From: Ignelater luminosus
Taxonomy: Eukaryota > Arthropoda > Insecta > Coleoptera > Elateridae
Length of the DNA stretch: 64,000 nt
Reading direction: 5' to 3'
Assembly: GCA_011009095.1 (NCBI GenBank)
Contig: VTPC01091067.1
Location: forward strand, 81,793-145,792
The notes beneath the pieces were generated by a model. That model made no database searches, was not told where the DNA came from, and saw only the letters and a list, made by a program, of their open reading frames with translations. Shown here in pieces: positions 36,100-47,520 of the stretch. A program made the position numbers and the translations under genes. Every line of letters starts with the position of its first letter. Within the stretch, counting starts at the first letter, position 1.

Positions 36100-38990
36100 T
36101 CATCTTTCATTGTAAAAATCTAAAATTGACAATTCACTACTTTCTTTATGATAATCAATATTAGTTCTAGTTGAGTTCCTTCCCCTTTTTCTTCTTCCCG
36201 GGGGTACCCATGTAAAGATCCTTTTCGGCCATCGGTCTTTCGGCATTTTTATAAGACGTCCAAACCATCGTAGATTGCCAAGTTTAATACGGTCCAATAT
36301 AGTTTCTACCGCCTTCATGCGTCTTCTGATTTCATCGTTGGTAATGTGCTGTAATCTGTAATACTCCTGCAACACGTCTCAGGTAATTCATTTCTACGGC
36401 ATTCAATCGTCGGTTAGTGTCTGCATTGGTTGTCAAGATCTCACTTCCATATTGTACAACCGACTCAATCATAGCTTTGCCTACTCGTTTTTTGTTTTCT
36501 ATGGAAATGTTACTATCCTATAATAGAGAGTTAAAGCATCTTGTTATCTTGTTGCCCTCCTGAACCCGGTGTTTGAGTTCTCTTTGTCCAAGCCAATTTT
36601 TGTTGACTATAGCGCCCAAATATTTAAATTCTTCCACCTGATTAGTCCTAGTGTCGTCGTCTATCAGCATCTTAAACCTTGCCTCCGTTTTGATCGCGAG
36701 ATATTCGATTTTCTTAGGCTCACTCACTTGTAATCGTCTTAGCATAAACTCAAGATCAAAAAAGTCTTGGGCTAGTATATCGTTCCAGTTCTTTAAGACG
36801 GCCTAAACAAGTAGATTAGTTAGTAGAGGGAATAGGCAGCATCCTTGTCTCAATCCCGTTGAGACATTAATTGGATTAGATAGTTGTGCTCCAACTTTGA
36901 TGCATGATGTGTGTTTTTCTATAGAATTCTTGGATTATTGTTAGCATATGTGGGTTAATGTTCAATTCACTTAAAGCGATCCACAGCATTTGTTGGGGTA
37001 TTGTGTCATACGCTTTTTCAAGGTGTATGAAAACTATGCGTAGTTTTTCTCCCGTGGCTACTCTTTTCTCGGCTAACTGCTGTAAGATGAAAAGGTTATT
37101 TGTGCATGAGCGTCCCTCTATAAAACCACTTTGCCCTTCCCCAATTTTGTTTTTCATATCTGTATACAGCTTGTTATTTAGTATTTTCTTAAGCAGGCGT
37201 CCAATACTGCAATTAATACGAAGGCCTCTGTAGCAGCTTGGGTTTTTCCTATCTCTTTTTTTAAAAATCGATACCAAATACGATATTCTCCATTGCTGAG
37301 GTATTTTGATTAAGTTACAGCAGTTGTTCATCAGCTCTGTATGCTTAGAGATGGCTTGGGTACCTCCGTATTTAATTAGTTTAATGGGCACATTTCCTGG
37401 ACCTGGAGACCTACCGTTTGTCACTTTTATCAACTGTGCTTGTAATTGTGACTCTGTAAATTTTATTTGATTTCTCTTGGCATTTTCTTTATTGTTCTTT
37501 ATTTGGCTTTTCTAATATGTTCTTGTTTCGGTTAAAAGTGTTTTATAATAGTTTTCCTACTTCCTCATTGCTATCAGGTTCAGCATTTTATTTGTTTCAT
37601 TTGTCTTTATCTGCTTAATTGTTCTCCACGCTTCTGTGAATCGTATTTCTCCGATTAGACTTGCTATACTTCTTCTGCATTTTTGTTTCCAAAATAAATT
37701 TTTAGTTTTTTTTTATTTTTCTTATTATCTCTCTACTTTCCCTTTTATAGATTTCTTGACTTTCAGCACTTCTGCACGTTAGCCATTCATTGTAGCATTT
37801 GTTTTCTACTTTTATCAATTTTTCCATCTCTACTGTAAGCCATGAATGCTTCTTATTTCTTTTGTCTCTGGGTAGTACACCCTCAGCTTGCATGTGTGCT
37901 AAGTGCAAAACTGTCTTGATGTTTTCGTATCCTTTTTCATGTCTTCACTTTGTGGTAGTCTTTGTAGTTCTTGATTTAACCGCTTTTCATATAAATTCTG
38001 GATACTATGTTCTTACAGTAAATGTAGGTTACATCTTTGTTTCTTCTTCCCGTTGTTCACCTCCTTGGCGACTTGTTGTGTTTATTTTTTTATTTTTTGT
38101 TAAAATGGGCGTACTAATTTGGTTTTCAGAGCATAGTGGTCTGATCCACAGTTCAGTCCTCTCTTCACTCTACAATTTTGCCATGTAAACTGGGTTTTTG
38201 TTTAGTTAGGAAGTAGTCAATTATGGACTTTTGATTCGGGGATGGTCTCTCCCATGTATATCTGTGAATCATTTTGTGTTCAGAAAAACCATTTATAACT
38301 CGTACGTCATGCAATTTGCAGTAATTTATTAGCGTTTCTTCTGAGTTATTCACCGCCTGTTCGCCAAATTTTCCAATTACTTTGATTCCTGTAGTGAGGT
38401 CTACTCGATCATTGAGATCACCTGGTATTATTATGCCTTGATGGCGAGAAAAGCTGTTAATTACTCTTTCTATATGGTCGTAGAAGTCTTGTTTGGTTTG
38501 TTGTAGAGATTCTTCATTAGGTACATAGGTCGCTATAATTGTAATGACATATCCAGAGATGAATAGTGTCAAAGTCATTATTCTTTCGGATGTTTATTCG
38601 AAACTTTTGATGTATCGTTGATGGGTATTAGCAACTAGGATTGAGACTTCTGCCGCTGCCCTTTGGGATTTATGTACCCCTGACCAAAAATGTAGGTAAT
38701 TAGTCAACTCTTCGTTACCCCTACCTTTCTTCTGGGTTTCAGTGAATATGGCTATATTTGTTTTGCTTTGGTTTAGGATGGCTAGAAGTTCCGATGACTT
38801 GTTAGCTATACCTTGAACGTTCCAATTAATCAGTCTTATCATTCTTTCTCGCGCCAGGCGTCGTCGTAAATTTTGATCAATCCGGTTCCAAAGCTCGTTA
38901 AGAGTACTTTTAGCTGTATTAAGTTTTTTGTAGGCGATGGGTTGCTGGCCCTAGCCCCCTTAGAAATAATAGGTAAAAATCCCATGGTTT
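36100..38990 (-). pseudogene. LINE non-LTR retrotransposon, RTE-like, degraded
   Basis: Read from 38990 to 36100: an endonuclease domain (MIRLINWNVQGIANKSSELL, TETQKKGRG, IIIPGDLNDRVDLTTG, GKFGEQAVNNSEETLINYC, RYTWERPSP...SIIDYF), then a reverse transcriptase (NGRSPGPGNVPIKLIKYGG, WRISYLVSIFKK, YRGLRINCSIGRLL, GQSGFIEGRSCTNNLF, HLEKAYDTIPQQMLW, STGLRQGCCLFPLL) and a C-terminal block (IEYLAIKTEARF, EEFKYLGAIVNKN, DEIRRRMKAVETILDRI, LRWFGRLIKMP, GRRKRGRN). The endonuclease GDLND and the RT order fit RTE-type 'endonuclease-reverse transcriptase' proteins. The YADD catalytic block is missing between RQGCCLFPLL and QVSEPKKIEYL, and stops or frameshifts break it into at least five pieces. Not active. 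Confidence 0.82.
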
Positions 38991-40660
38991 TCTCGTACGC
39001 TTGATATTTTACAATTCCCGACAGATGTTAACAATGTCTTTTTCATAAATATCTCAAAACTGTTGACTGTGCTTAAGGTACCAGCTTCAGAGATTTAAAT
39101 AAAAACTAACTAATAAACTACTCGCCAGATTTCTATATTCTTGGTATCAAATCGCAAAAAATTACATAAATAAGGTTTTTTTTGAAGTCTCTTTAATATA
39201 CTAAGAGTTCCGACATCTCAGATACTAGTATCGTCTTTTTCCTGCTAGGAATGATTAAAACACCAGATAGTGGAGCATAAATTATAGCTTTTTTCTACCT
39301 TGGTATAAAATCGTTCAAAATTACAGTCAGAAATCTTATCATAGTCCTGTACCACCAACTTTAAAGAATCTAGGAGGATTTATCTACCACCCAGCTTGAA
39401 CGAATCCATGTTTCTACTACGCTTGAAATTGAGGTCCTAAGCACTTTTAGAAAAGCAAACCACATGATCAAAATGGTATTATTTAGAATGTACGGAGCTT
39501 GAGTTTGATGTTTTCACGTTTACTACTGTAATCTTTTCAAGGTTAAAGTTGCATTCTGGAATATTGAAAATATATTCAGAAAAAAACGAGTATTACTGTT
39601 TTTACTTCCTTAAAGTGTGGAAATATCCAAACGTTATGTTAGTTATTAAAAACGGATGATTACAAATGTACAGTATATTAAAATTTCTTATATTTGTGTC
39701 TTTAATATCATCAAGAGAAAACCACCTTACTGAAATCTAAAACTTGAGGACTCTTAATGTAATAAACAAGCTTTTTAAGCTCTGATTCTCAAAAGACTAA
39801 AATAGAAAATTCTTAAGTAAATTTCGCATTATTAATATGGCACGTTTAGGCTTTTATCTACTAATAATAAATATGAAAAATAATTTGAAATTCTCAGCAG
39901 AAATAAATAATAAAATCTGAGGCTTCAAGTTTGCCAATTACATTTTTTCCATTTGTAACAAAAACACTGCTGTAATTCCTGAATTACCTGGAATCAAAAT
40001 ATTCTGTTGATGTACATTTAAATTGCTGGAAGCGTTTATTGAACAAAATACAAAGAAAATGCTATACGTATTTGAAACGGATGATTATTCAATATTATTA
40101 GAAAAGGTTAAAGTTAAATAGCACCACTATGTAGAAAAATTTTGTTTTTTAATAATTTCAATTGAAACCGTGTCTCATAAAGTCATAACAGCATTTTTTT
40201 TACTGCAATTATTAAAGAATGGAGTCGTACTTTGAAAATAGCTTTCAATATTGTGTTACGCCGTGCACACGCTCAAAAAGAAAGTAGAAGTGAAATAATG
40301 CACTATTCTTCTCCACTCTGCATATTTTAATAATACTAGTAGTAGCGAGGAATCTTATTGAGCACATTGAAGGTAGCTGTTTGTTTAACAGAAATGGTTA
40401 AGTTTTGTATTACAAATAAATTAAAAACAAACCACGAAATAAGCTATTGGTTCGATAAAATCTTGTTTAACGTAATCTCAAACAGTAAAAAAATGCCAAA
40501 ACAATATTGTCCAATTTGCAAAATCCTTTTTTATATAAAAAAAGAAGATGCAAATTACAAGGTTATTAATTGTTATGGTAGTAAGCAATATTTTCTTACA
40601 CAACTATTAAAATATAAGAATCCAGTCTTGGCCTGAAAATGGTAGCATGTTTGTTATTTC
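38991..40660. other. AT-rich spacer with one unassigned short frame
   Basis: 40358-40636 plus is open for 92 codons and contains QYCPICKILFYIKKED and INCYGSKQYF. I do not recognise it; it may be a TE scrap because a LINE relic starts 60 bp later. The rest shows nothing. Confidence 0.3.
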
Positions 40661-40699
40661 TCAGTAATAATTAATGTTCACTGCAAATTGAGTAAAAAT

Positions 40700-41310
40700 A
40701 TAGTCTTTGCAATTTTCATTGACCTCAAACAGTCATTTGATAACGTCAGTCATCAATTATTATTATGGGAAAAATTATTATAGGTTTGGCCTGTCAACAA
40801 AAATTATTAGAATCATAAATAATTGTTCATACAAAAACGCAAAACTTCAGATAAAGATTTAAAAAATAGTCAAAGCATTCTACAAGGGAAATACTAAGTA
40901 CAGTGCTGTTTACAATTTGTATAAACAATCTCGAAGAGTTTGTTAGAGCCGAAGGGGCCAAAGGTTTCAATATTGATGAGACAAATAATTTAATATGTAT
41001 ATCTCATGCAGATGACGTAGTTACGTATATTGAGTGGATCACCAATTTACACGCACAAAAATCTAACGACTCTAGAAAAATACTGTTAATAATAAATAAT
41101 TTAACGGTTAATATTGAGAAAACAAAAACTTTGATATTTTATAAAGGTACGTATGAGGTTCATAATATAGACAATGTTCAGCAGTATACACACCTAGGCA
41201 TAGTATTCTTTGAATCAGGTAAATATCACGCTATGGTTCAAGAGAGTTACAAAAAAAGCTACAGTAGTTCACAAAAAGTAAAATTTATAAATTATAATTA
41301 GAGCAATAAT
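40700..41310 (+). pseudogene. LINE reverse-transcriptase fragment
   Basis: Plus-strand text runs FAIFIDLKQSFDNVSHQLL, SILQG, LLFTICINNLEEFVRAEGAKG, CISHADDVVTYIE (catalytic Y-A-D-D seen as HADD), LTVNIEKTKTLIFYKG and QQYTHLGIVFFESGKY. This order (palm motif A, B, C, then the LGI block) is that of non-LTR reverse transcriptases. Frameshifts separate the first two blocks and the catalytic tyrosine is replaced by histidine. Different in sequence from the 36-39 kb LINE. A Tc1/mariner-type end (TGGGACACCTTGTATA) lies downstream at about 41396-41411. Confidence 0.75.
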
Positions 41311-43516
41311 TAAATCTATTAAGTGAAATTGTACCCCCCATCGCTTCGTTAATATATTCAAAATAAGGCTTAGAGTAGGGGTGAACATATAACTTGGGAC
41401 ACCTTGTATAATCTACACCCTTCAAAGTATTATTTGTTCCAATCAATATATTTTTTCATTGCAAATTTAAAAAACTTGTACTAGGTCTTCCAAGTCCTAA
41501 CTTTTAAGCTTATTTAGTCACAACTAATTTCGAGGAAATTATCAATAAATAATGACGAACAACACCTGTCGTTGGAGAACCTTTGGTACGATAGTAGTAT
41601 CTTCCTGTTTGAAAAAATCTATCTGTTTAAAGTGTATGAATAACAGCCGATTGGCATCTTTCACTTTTGTACAAGAAGAAATATTACAACATAGCAGTGA
41701 GGTCTGTAATTACAATTGTAACGGTTCTTTCTATTTTAAAATTTCAGTAGCAACGCTTAGTTTATCTAGATCTCTTTAGCTCAACACTTATCACGAAAAA
41801 TAAAGTAAACCATGGATTGTTTCTCGAGTTGGAACTTAAGTCAATATTATAGTTTTCATTTAGTTATTTACTCAATAGTAACACGACTTGTTGTTATTAA
41901 AGTTAAATAAGTAGAACGGTTTTTAAAATATGCTGTGAGGTACATAATATCAACTTTTTAGAAATAGTGATTGTTGATGTTATTTTTCAAAGTGTAATCC
42001 CTGGGTTTATATTTTGAAATTATAGCTGCAAAGGAGCTAAAAGTCTTGTAATTGTTTTAGTAGCTGTTTCTAAGGGGATTGTCTACAGTTTGTATAAAAA
42101 CAATACTTTACAACAGAACCATATTCGTAAAGGCCTAGACTTCAGTGGCAGAAATGCCTAGCTGTCTTGTGCAATATGATGCTTGCTGTAATTTGCTTTA
42201 ATGTGTCAAAAGAGAAATAATACCTTGGATGCGACGCACTTTGTTAAGTTACTAGATGAACCTAGTGTTACGTGTTCTACTTCCATAGCTTGTTTGCACA
42301 CTCAGAAATCAAGAGATTTGGACTAAAATGGATTTCTAATTTTAGGAATATTTGATTGTGGAATTTTAGTTTTGGTTTTAATATAAAACTTAATTATAAA
42401 AATAATTTTAGTGTTGGTTTTAGCTGGGTTTTTAGTTTCTTGATGCGTTTCTTACGAGTTCTAGTTTTAATTTCTAGCTAATTTAACAGTTTTGATTCTA
42501 ACGAGTGTTCCAAAAATATTTACGCCAGAGTTCGCTTTGGAACTAAGAACGTTTGTCGTCTTGATGGTTTTAATTGCCAATTTTAATGGCAGTTAACATT
42601 TTTATAAATCCGTAATTAAAATGTTCACTGGGCAGTAGACAATTTTCTTGATTGAACCTTACTGTTGTAATTTTCGACATTAATTTTATTAATTTGTGCT
42701 TAACCTGTAACGGGAAGAATTTTCAACGTCTTTTATAAATAGTACATACAAGACGAGTTTAACGGTTTCTAAATAAAATTTTTATGTTTATTGTCAATGT
42801 TATATGTATCATGCAAGCAAAGAGAAACCTTTTTATATTTATAGCAAACCTGACGTAAATATTTTAGAGATACTCGTTAGTTAATTTAGCATATTAATAC
42901 TTCTAGTTTTGGTTTTCATATCATGTCATGTTTGAATATAACAAACAAAACACATGACAAAAAACTTAATAAAATATTTGACATGATACAAGAAATTCTA
43001 AAATTAGCAAAGTCTCAGCTAAAATCTATTTTCTATCTAAATTACCTACAAAGGATGAATTTAATAATAATTTTAATCACTTGCCAAACAGGTAAAAATA
43101 TTAAGGTATTTAGAAAAATGATCAAACGTCTTTTACTACCGAAACTATTTTATTCTGTTGATGAATATTTGTAAGCAAATTTTACTACTCTAATAGACTG
43201 CGATATTATCTAACTTTTGTTATTTGTAATTTTATAAATATGCATATTAATATTTTATTTTGCTAGTATATATTGTGATGATATTGAGAATGTGAGCTTA
43301 GAAATAAATAAAAAGAAAGAGATAAATAAACTCTTAGAATCAATATAAAAACATGATATTAATTATTCAAGGAATTCAATGTAAATACAAACATGTTTCT
43401 AATTATAGTAGTTAGAAAACTTTAATATTTAAAAAGGTTGATTATGTTAGTAGTGATATGTAGATGTAGCAGTTAGGCTGTTAGATATACAATGTCATTC
43501 AAAAAAAAGGGAACAC
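41311..43516. other. AT-rich spacer, nothing recognised
   Basis: Frames at 41552-41779 and 42923-43174 (plus) carry no known motif. Confidence 0.35.
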
Positions 43517-43975
43517 TTGCATTTGACGAAACAACCGTTAAATAGTTTGTGGTTTATACTTTTAAATTTTTTTCTGCATTTCCGGTTAAAAAGGAGATTA
43601 ACACAACTTTGGTTTCTTAAAAGATGTATTTTTGTGGCATTTTCTGATTCTCCCTGTTTTTCTCACTCTGCACATATAAAATTTTATAGGTGTTGCATAA
43701 GAATGTTTTGCTCTAAATCCTACAAACAGTTAGTAAGTGTTCAAGACAGCTGTTGTTTATTTTTGTGTTACGTGTTGCTCCGTTCTTGTGTATGCAGACA
43801 ATATTCAGCTTTATTTCTTGTTTAAACCTAATGATATTATGCTTGCTGTTAACATTGTTAATTCTGAACTTGGATTTATCTACCTAGCTTCCCAACTATT
43901 ATAACACTTAAGATAAATCCTCAAAAATCGGCAGTTTTAGTTTTTGGTAGTAAACAAATTATTCCAGACCTTGTA
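43517..43975 (+). pseudogene. Jockey-like LINE RT fragment
   Basis: The recognisable part is 43783-43960: LVYADNIQLYFLFKPNDI (YADD box as YADN), VNIVNSELGFIY and, after a stop, INPQKSAVLVFGSKQII. In intact Jockey-like elements these follow each other directly (YADDTQLY..., then the NP.K...FG block). The upstream frame from 43517 may hold the preceding RT region in decayed form. Confidence 0.7.
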
Positions 43976-43984
43976 AATTTTTTA

Positions 43985-45430
43985 ATAATTAGTATTAAGA
44001 GGAAGACTCTAACAACTCTACAGAAAGATGGAGGCACTATCTTAAGGAATTACTGGGAGGAAAAGACGTTAGTACCGAAAAGCCCTAAACGAGTCATATA
44101 AGAATAGAAGAAGTATAAATAAGAGAAGAGGAAATAAGTATGAAGAATATTAAGGAAGCAATGAGGAAGACTAAACAGGGAACCGCACCAGGAGAAGATA
44201 AAATAACAGCAGATATGCTGAAAGCCTTAAAAGGAGAAGCACCTGAGGAATGGCAAATGGGAATAATAACACCTATATATAAAAAAGGAGATTTGAAAAT
44301 GTAGCAACTACCGAGGCATAAAGCTGACCAGTACAGCAGTGAAAGTATATGCGAGGCTATTAGAAAAGAGGCTGAGAGAAAAACCAAACAGTACACGTGA
44401 AGAAACGCAGTTCGGTTTTAGACTAAAAAGAGGTGTGAATAGAATAAAGCGAGAAGATATAAGGAGAATACTGCAAAAAAGAGAAACCCCACTAATACTA
44501 ATAAGAGGAATACAGAGCTTAAAAGCAAACAATTAAGTCAGAACGAAACAAGAAAAATCAGACACATTTGGGACAACTTTAGGAGTAAGGCAAGAATGCA
44601 TCCTGAACCCATTACTATTTGCAACAGTTCCGGATGAAGCAATAAAGGAGGCAAAGAAAGACATAAAGGGATACGAGGTGGGATACTGGAAAATAAGGAA
44701 AATAAAAATGACAGAACTGTCTTATGCTGATGATATAGTTATCATGGCAAGAGATGAGACAACGCTAAATAAAAATGTTAAAATATACAAGAATGCATTA
44801 AAGAAAATAAACACGAAGATTAACAGAGAGAAAGCCAAAACAATGATTCTAGGAAGAACACCACACCACACAATACAAATCAACAATGAACAATTGGAAC
44901 AAGTACAAACATTCAAACATCTTCTAATATCTGAAGACGCAAAAATGGATGAATAAATAAATAAAAAAAACAGTAGAAGGAAAGGTATATAATAATATAA
45001 AACACTCTTTCTTGGGAAAGAAGGAAATCCCGAAGAGAAGAAAAAAAGAAGAGAAAACTGACAGCCCCAGAAATGAGATTTATTAGAAAAATAGAAAATA
45101 AAATCGGACGGACAAAATTAGAAACACGACATGTAGACAAACACTAAAGGTGAAATCAATAAAGGAAAAGCAACTACGCTGATTTGGACACGCAAAGAAG
45201 ATTGATGAGGATACAATAGTCAGACAGGTGTTCGAACCAAGAACAACCAAAACAAGAGCAAGGGGACGACCGAGAAAATCCTGGTTGGAAGAAGTAAAAG
45301 GCGCCGTAATAACAAGAGGAGTAACATGGAAGGATGCACAACTACCCACGCAGGATAAAAGGAAATAGAAAGAACTATGAAAAAAACCGACAGAGAGAGC
45401 TCAACTCCCCCACCTGCCTTACACCCTTAA
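43985..45430 (+). pseudogene. Second LINE remnant directly behind the first
   Basis: In order: RWRHYLKELLGG-like text, MKNIKEAMRKTKQGTAPGEDKITADML, EWQMGIITPIYKKGD, KVYARLLEKRLRE, TREETQFGFRL (for QCGFR), GVRQECILNPLLF, LSYADDIVIMARDE (intact YADD), INREKAKTMILGR, and a C-terminal LRWFGH-type block FGHAKKIDEDTIVRQVFEP, RARGRPRKSWLEEVK, RGVTWKDAQ. Ends near ATTCAGATTCAGATATTTA (45459-45480), a short repeat that may be its 3' tail. About ten stops or shifts make it inactive. The endonuclease half is absent (5' truncation typical of LINEs). Confidence 0.8.
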
Positions 45431-45764
45431 TGGGTAGAAAGGCTTTTGGATTGAACAATACATTCAGATTCAGATATTTAATTGCAATTACATCTCACGA
45501 GCCTACCATCAACTTAAGAAACTATCCGCACAGATCGTCTTTGAGTATAAATACCAAAATTGGATTATGCGAAGCATTTGTGTTCTCGCAGTTTAATTTT
45601 TATGCCCCTATGTATCACTCAGCCATATAAAGTGTGCCTATTTTACGGGCCCTCCCCTGAATATTCAGGAATAGGCAAAAAGTCTTACAGTTCAGAGATA
45701 TTTTTGAGTAATTACAGATTTAAAAAAATGGATCATGTTTGTATAGTCTGTTTTCTATAATACA

Positions 45765-46235
45765 TGTCAGGGTCAGAATTCCTCAATTTATGCTGGTTAG
45801 AAATAAAATTTGCTTTTTTAGAAAAACAACAACAAGAATAATTGTAAATTATTATAAAACCTAAACAACTGAATAATAAACAAGAAAACTTATTTAACAA
45901 AACAAAGTAAACAGAATGATCAGGTTTTGTACAAAAATTAAACAGGAAATATAAACAAACAAACAGAGTAGATTAGTGTAGTAAATGTTCAAATTGCCAT
46001 TCACTGCTTTGCTGACACAACCTAATTCTCTGCTGTATGCTTAATCCAACACTAGTAAGGGTATCAGGAGTAACAGCGGCATGACTCCACTATTCTTGCT
46101 CTTAACTGATTTTTATTCTCTATTCGACTGTTGATAAACCTCCCTTCCTTGACCTTTTCCCAAAGAAAAAATCTAACAGGGTCATATTCGGACTGCGGAG
46201 AGGTCAAGTATGTACAGCACTAACACACAGCGATA
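45765..46235 (-). pseudogene. DDE transposase C-terminal fragment (HFEHLL family)
   Basis: Minus-strand reading gives PQSEYDPVRFFLWEKVKEGRF (for SPDLTPLDFFLWG..K), NSRIENKNQLRARIVESC and LSIQQRIRLCQQSSEWQFEHLL, then a stop and about 200 bp of 3' sequence to ACATGTCAGGGTCAG. Same family as 27056-27450 and 63430-63990 but a different, diverged copy. Only the C-terminal third is present. Confidence 0.65.
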
Positions 46236-46617
46236 ACTTCATTGCTAAATAGGGTAAACGCGCCTAATTCCGTCTAGCTCTAACTACTAACTCTAATGAG
46301 TTATTGTTTTATAAATAAAATATAGCGGCTCAAACAACTGCGATTTTTAGTTCTATGTTATCTACTGTCCTTGGTTCTAAGTATTATGTTACATTCATTC
46401 CAAACAAATAAAAATTATACGTCAATTATTAGCTTTTAATTACTTTCGGAACGTGGGATTATGCTAAGATGAGAAATTCTTGCATTTTAGATAAATTAAG
46501 GCTTCGTTTTTAACATCTTCGTGAATATTTTTATTTGTTAAATCAGAACAGTACCCCTGTTTCATATTGGATACAAAGAATCAGAAATCTTCATTAAACA
46601 AATATTGAAAACAAAGG

Positions 46618-47184
46618 ATGGATCGCTTACTGGTACAAAATGCGCATTTCGATAAATTATTTTGTTTGAAATATACAACTAAACATTTTATAACTTTTGC
46701 TGATAATAATGTATACCATTTATATGCGCACTGTTATACAGAAAGTTTCATAAATAAATATTATTTAGTTTTAAATCTAAACGAGTTTGAATTTCAAATA
46801 TTGTTTAGGTGGCAGGATATTGGTGCTTTTACCCTAAATGATTTAGAAAAATTCTAACGTTTCTATGTTGATGAGCTGGACCACCATCATTTTGAAACCA
46901 TTAATCTCTACTCAAAGCAAGAGGGATATCATCTATGAGCTCAAAAAATTAGGTACATTTTTCCAGTTAAATTAGTTATCTTTATTTAGAATGTTCATAA
47001 TATTTTAAGTCGTTTCCGTGGTCGTATATCACCCCCAAGTGACCAGACTGCTCTGTTGAAAGGGTCTTTCTTCTACCAGGTTTATTTCGAAGATAATAAT
47101 TTGCCAGATGATTGGAAGGATTTTACGTATACTGGGTTTAAGTCAAATGTACGTAAAAAGTTGTCGAACGAACAGCACAGTTAA
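46618..47184 (+). pseudogene. Unidentified 189-codon reading frame with three internal stops
   Basis: Starting at ATG 46618, one single frame stays protein-like to TAA at 47182-47184, interrupted only by TAA 46855, TGA 46936-46938 and TAG 46987-46989. Text includes LFCLKYTTKHFITFADNNVYH, LVLNLNEFEFQILFRWQDIG, RFYVDELDHHHFETIN, FRGRISPPSDQTALLKGSFFYQ and LPDDWKDFTYTGFKSNVRKKL. No family recognised; no transmembrane or signal segment. Being in one frame with only nonsense changes suggests a recent pseudogene or a TE-encoded accessory protein. A TE-like tail (AATAAAGAAATCTATTATTATTAT) follows at about 47498-47520. Confidence 0.5.
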
Positions 47185-47497
47185 TAATATAATTAATTTA
47201 ATTTTGTTCATGTTGCATTATTAATGTAATTTTCTATTAATTTTCTTCTAACTTCATTTGTTTGGTTTTCATTACGCTTTTATTGATGGTCATTGTCATT
47301 ATGTTAGAGTTATTATGATTGATATGCAGAACTCAACATAGTTTATAGTTTAGTTCATTATAATTTAGAAGTAGTTATTAGCCAGGTCCTCATTAATTGA
47401 ACTGTAGTTCTATCTCTGGAATTAGTGATTATGATCATGCCCTTTTTTTGAATATGTATTTTTGTTATTCTTTCTTCTGCCATCTTATACAAACATA

Positions 47498-47520
47498 ATA
47501 AAGAAATCTATTATTATTAT
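47498..47520 (+). repeat. LINE-like 3' tail (ATT)n
   Basis: AATAAAGAAATCTATTATTATTAT: a polyadenylation signal followed by short ATT repeats, as at the 3' end of several insect LINE families. It may terminate the element that contained the 46618-47184 frame. Confidence 0.4.

Noticed and set aside
36958..37233. Plus-strand frames at 36.9-38.2 kb as genes
   Set aside because: They are antisense shadows of the minus-strand LINE.
46953..46989. Intron inside the 46.6-47.2 kb frame
   Set aside because: Only 37 nt, and the sequence reads through in the same frame, so nonsense decay explains it better.
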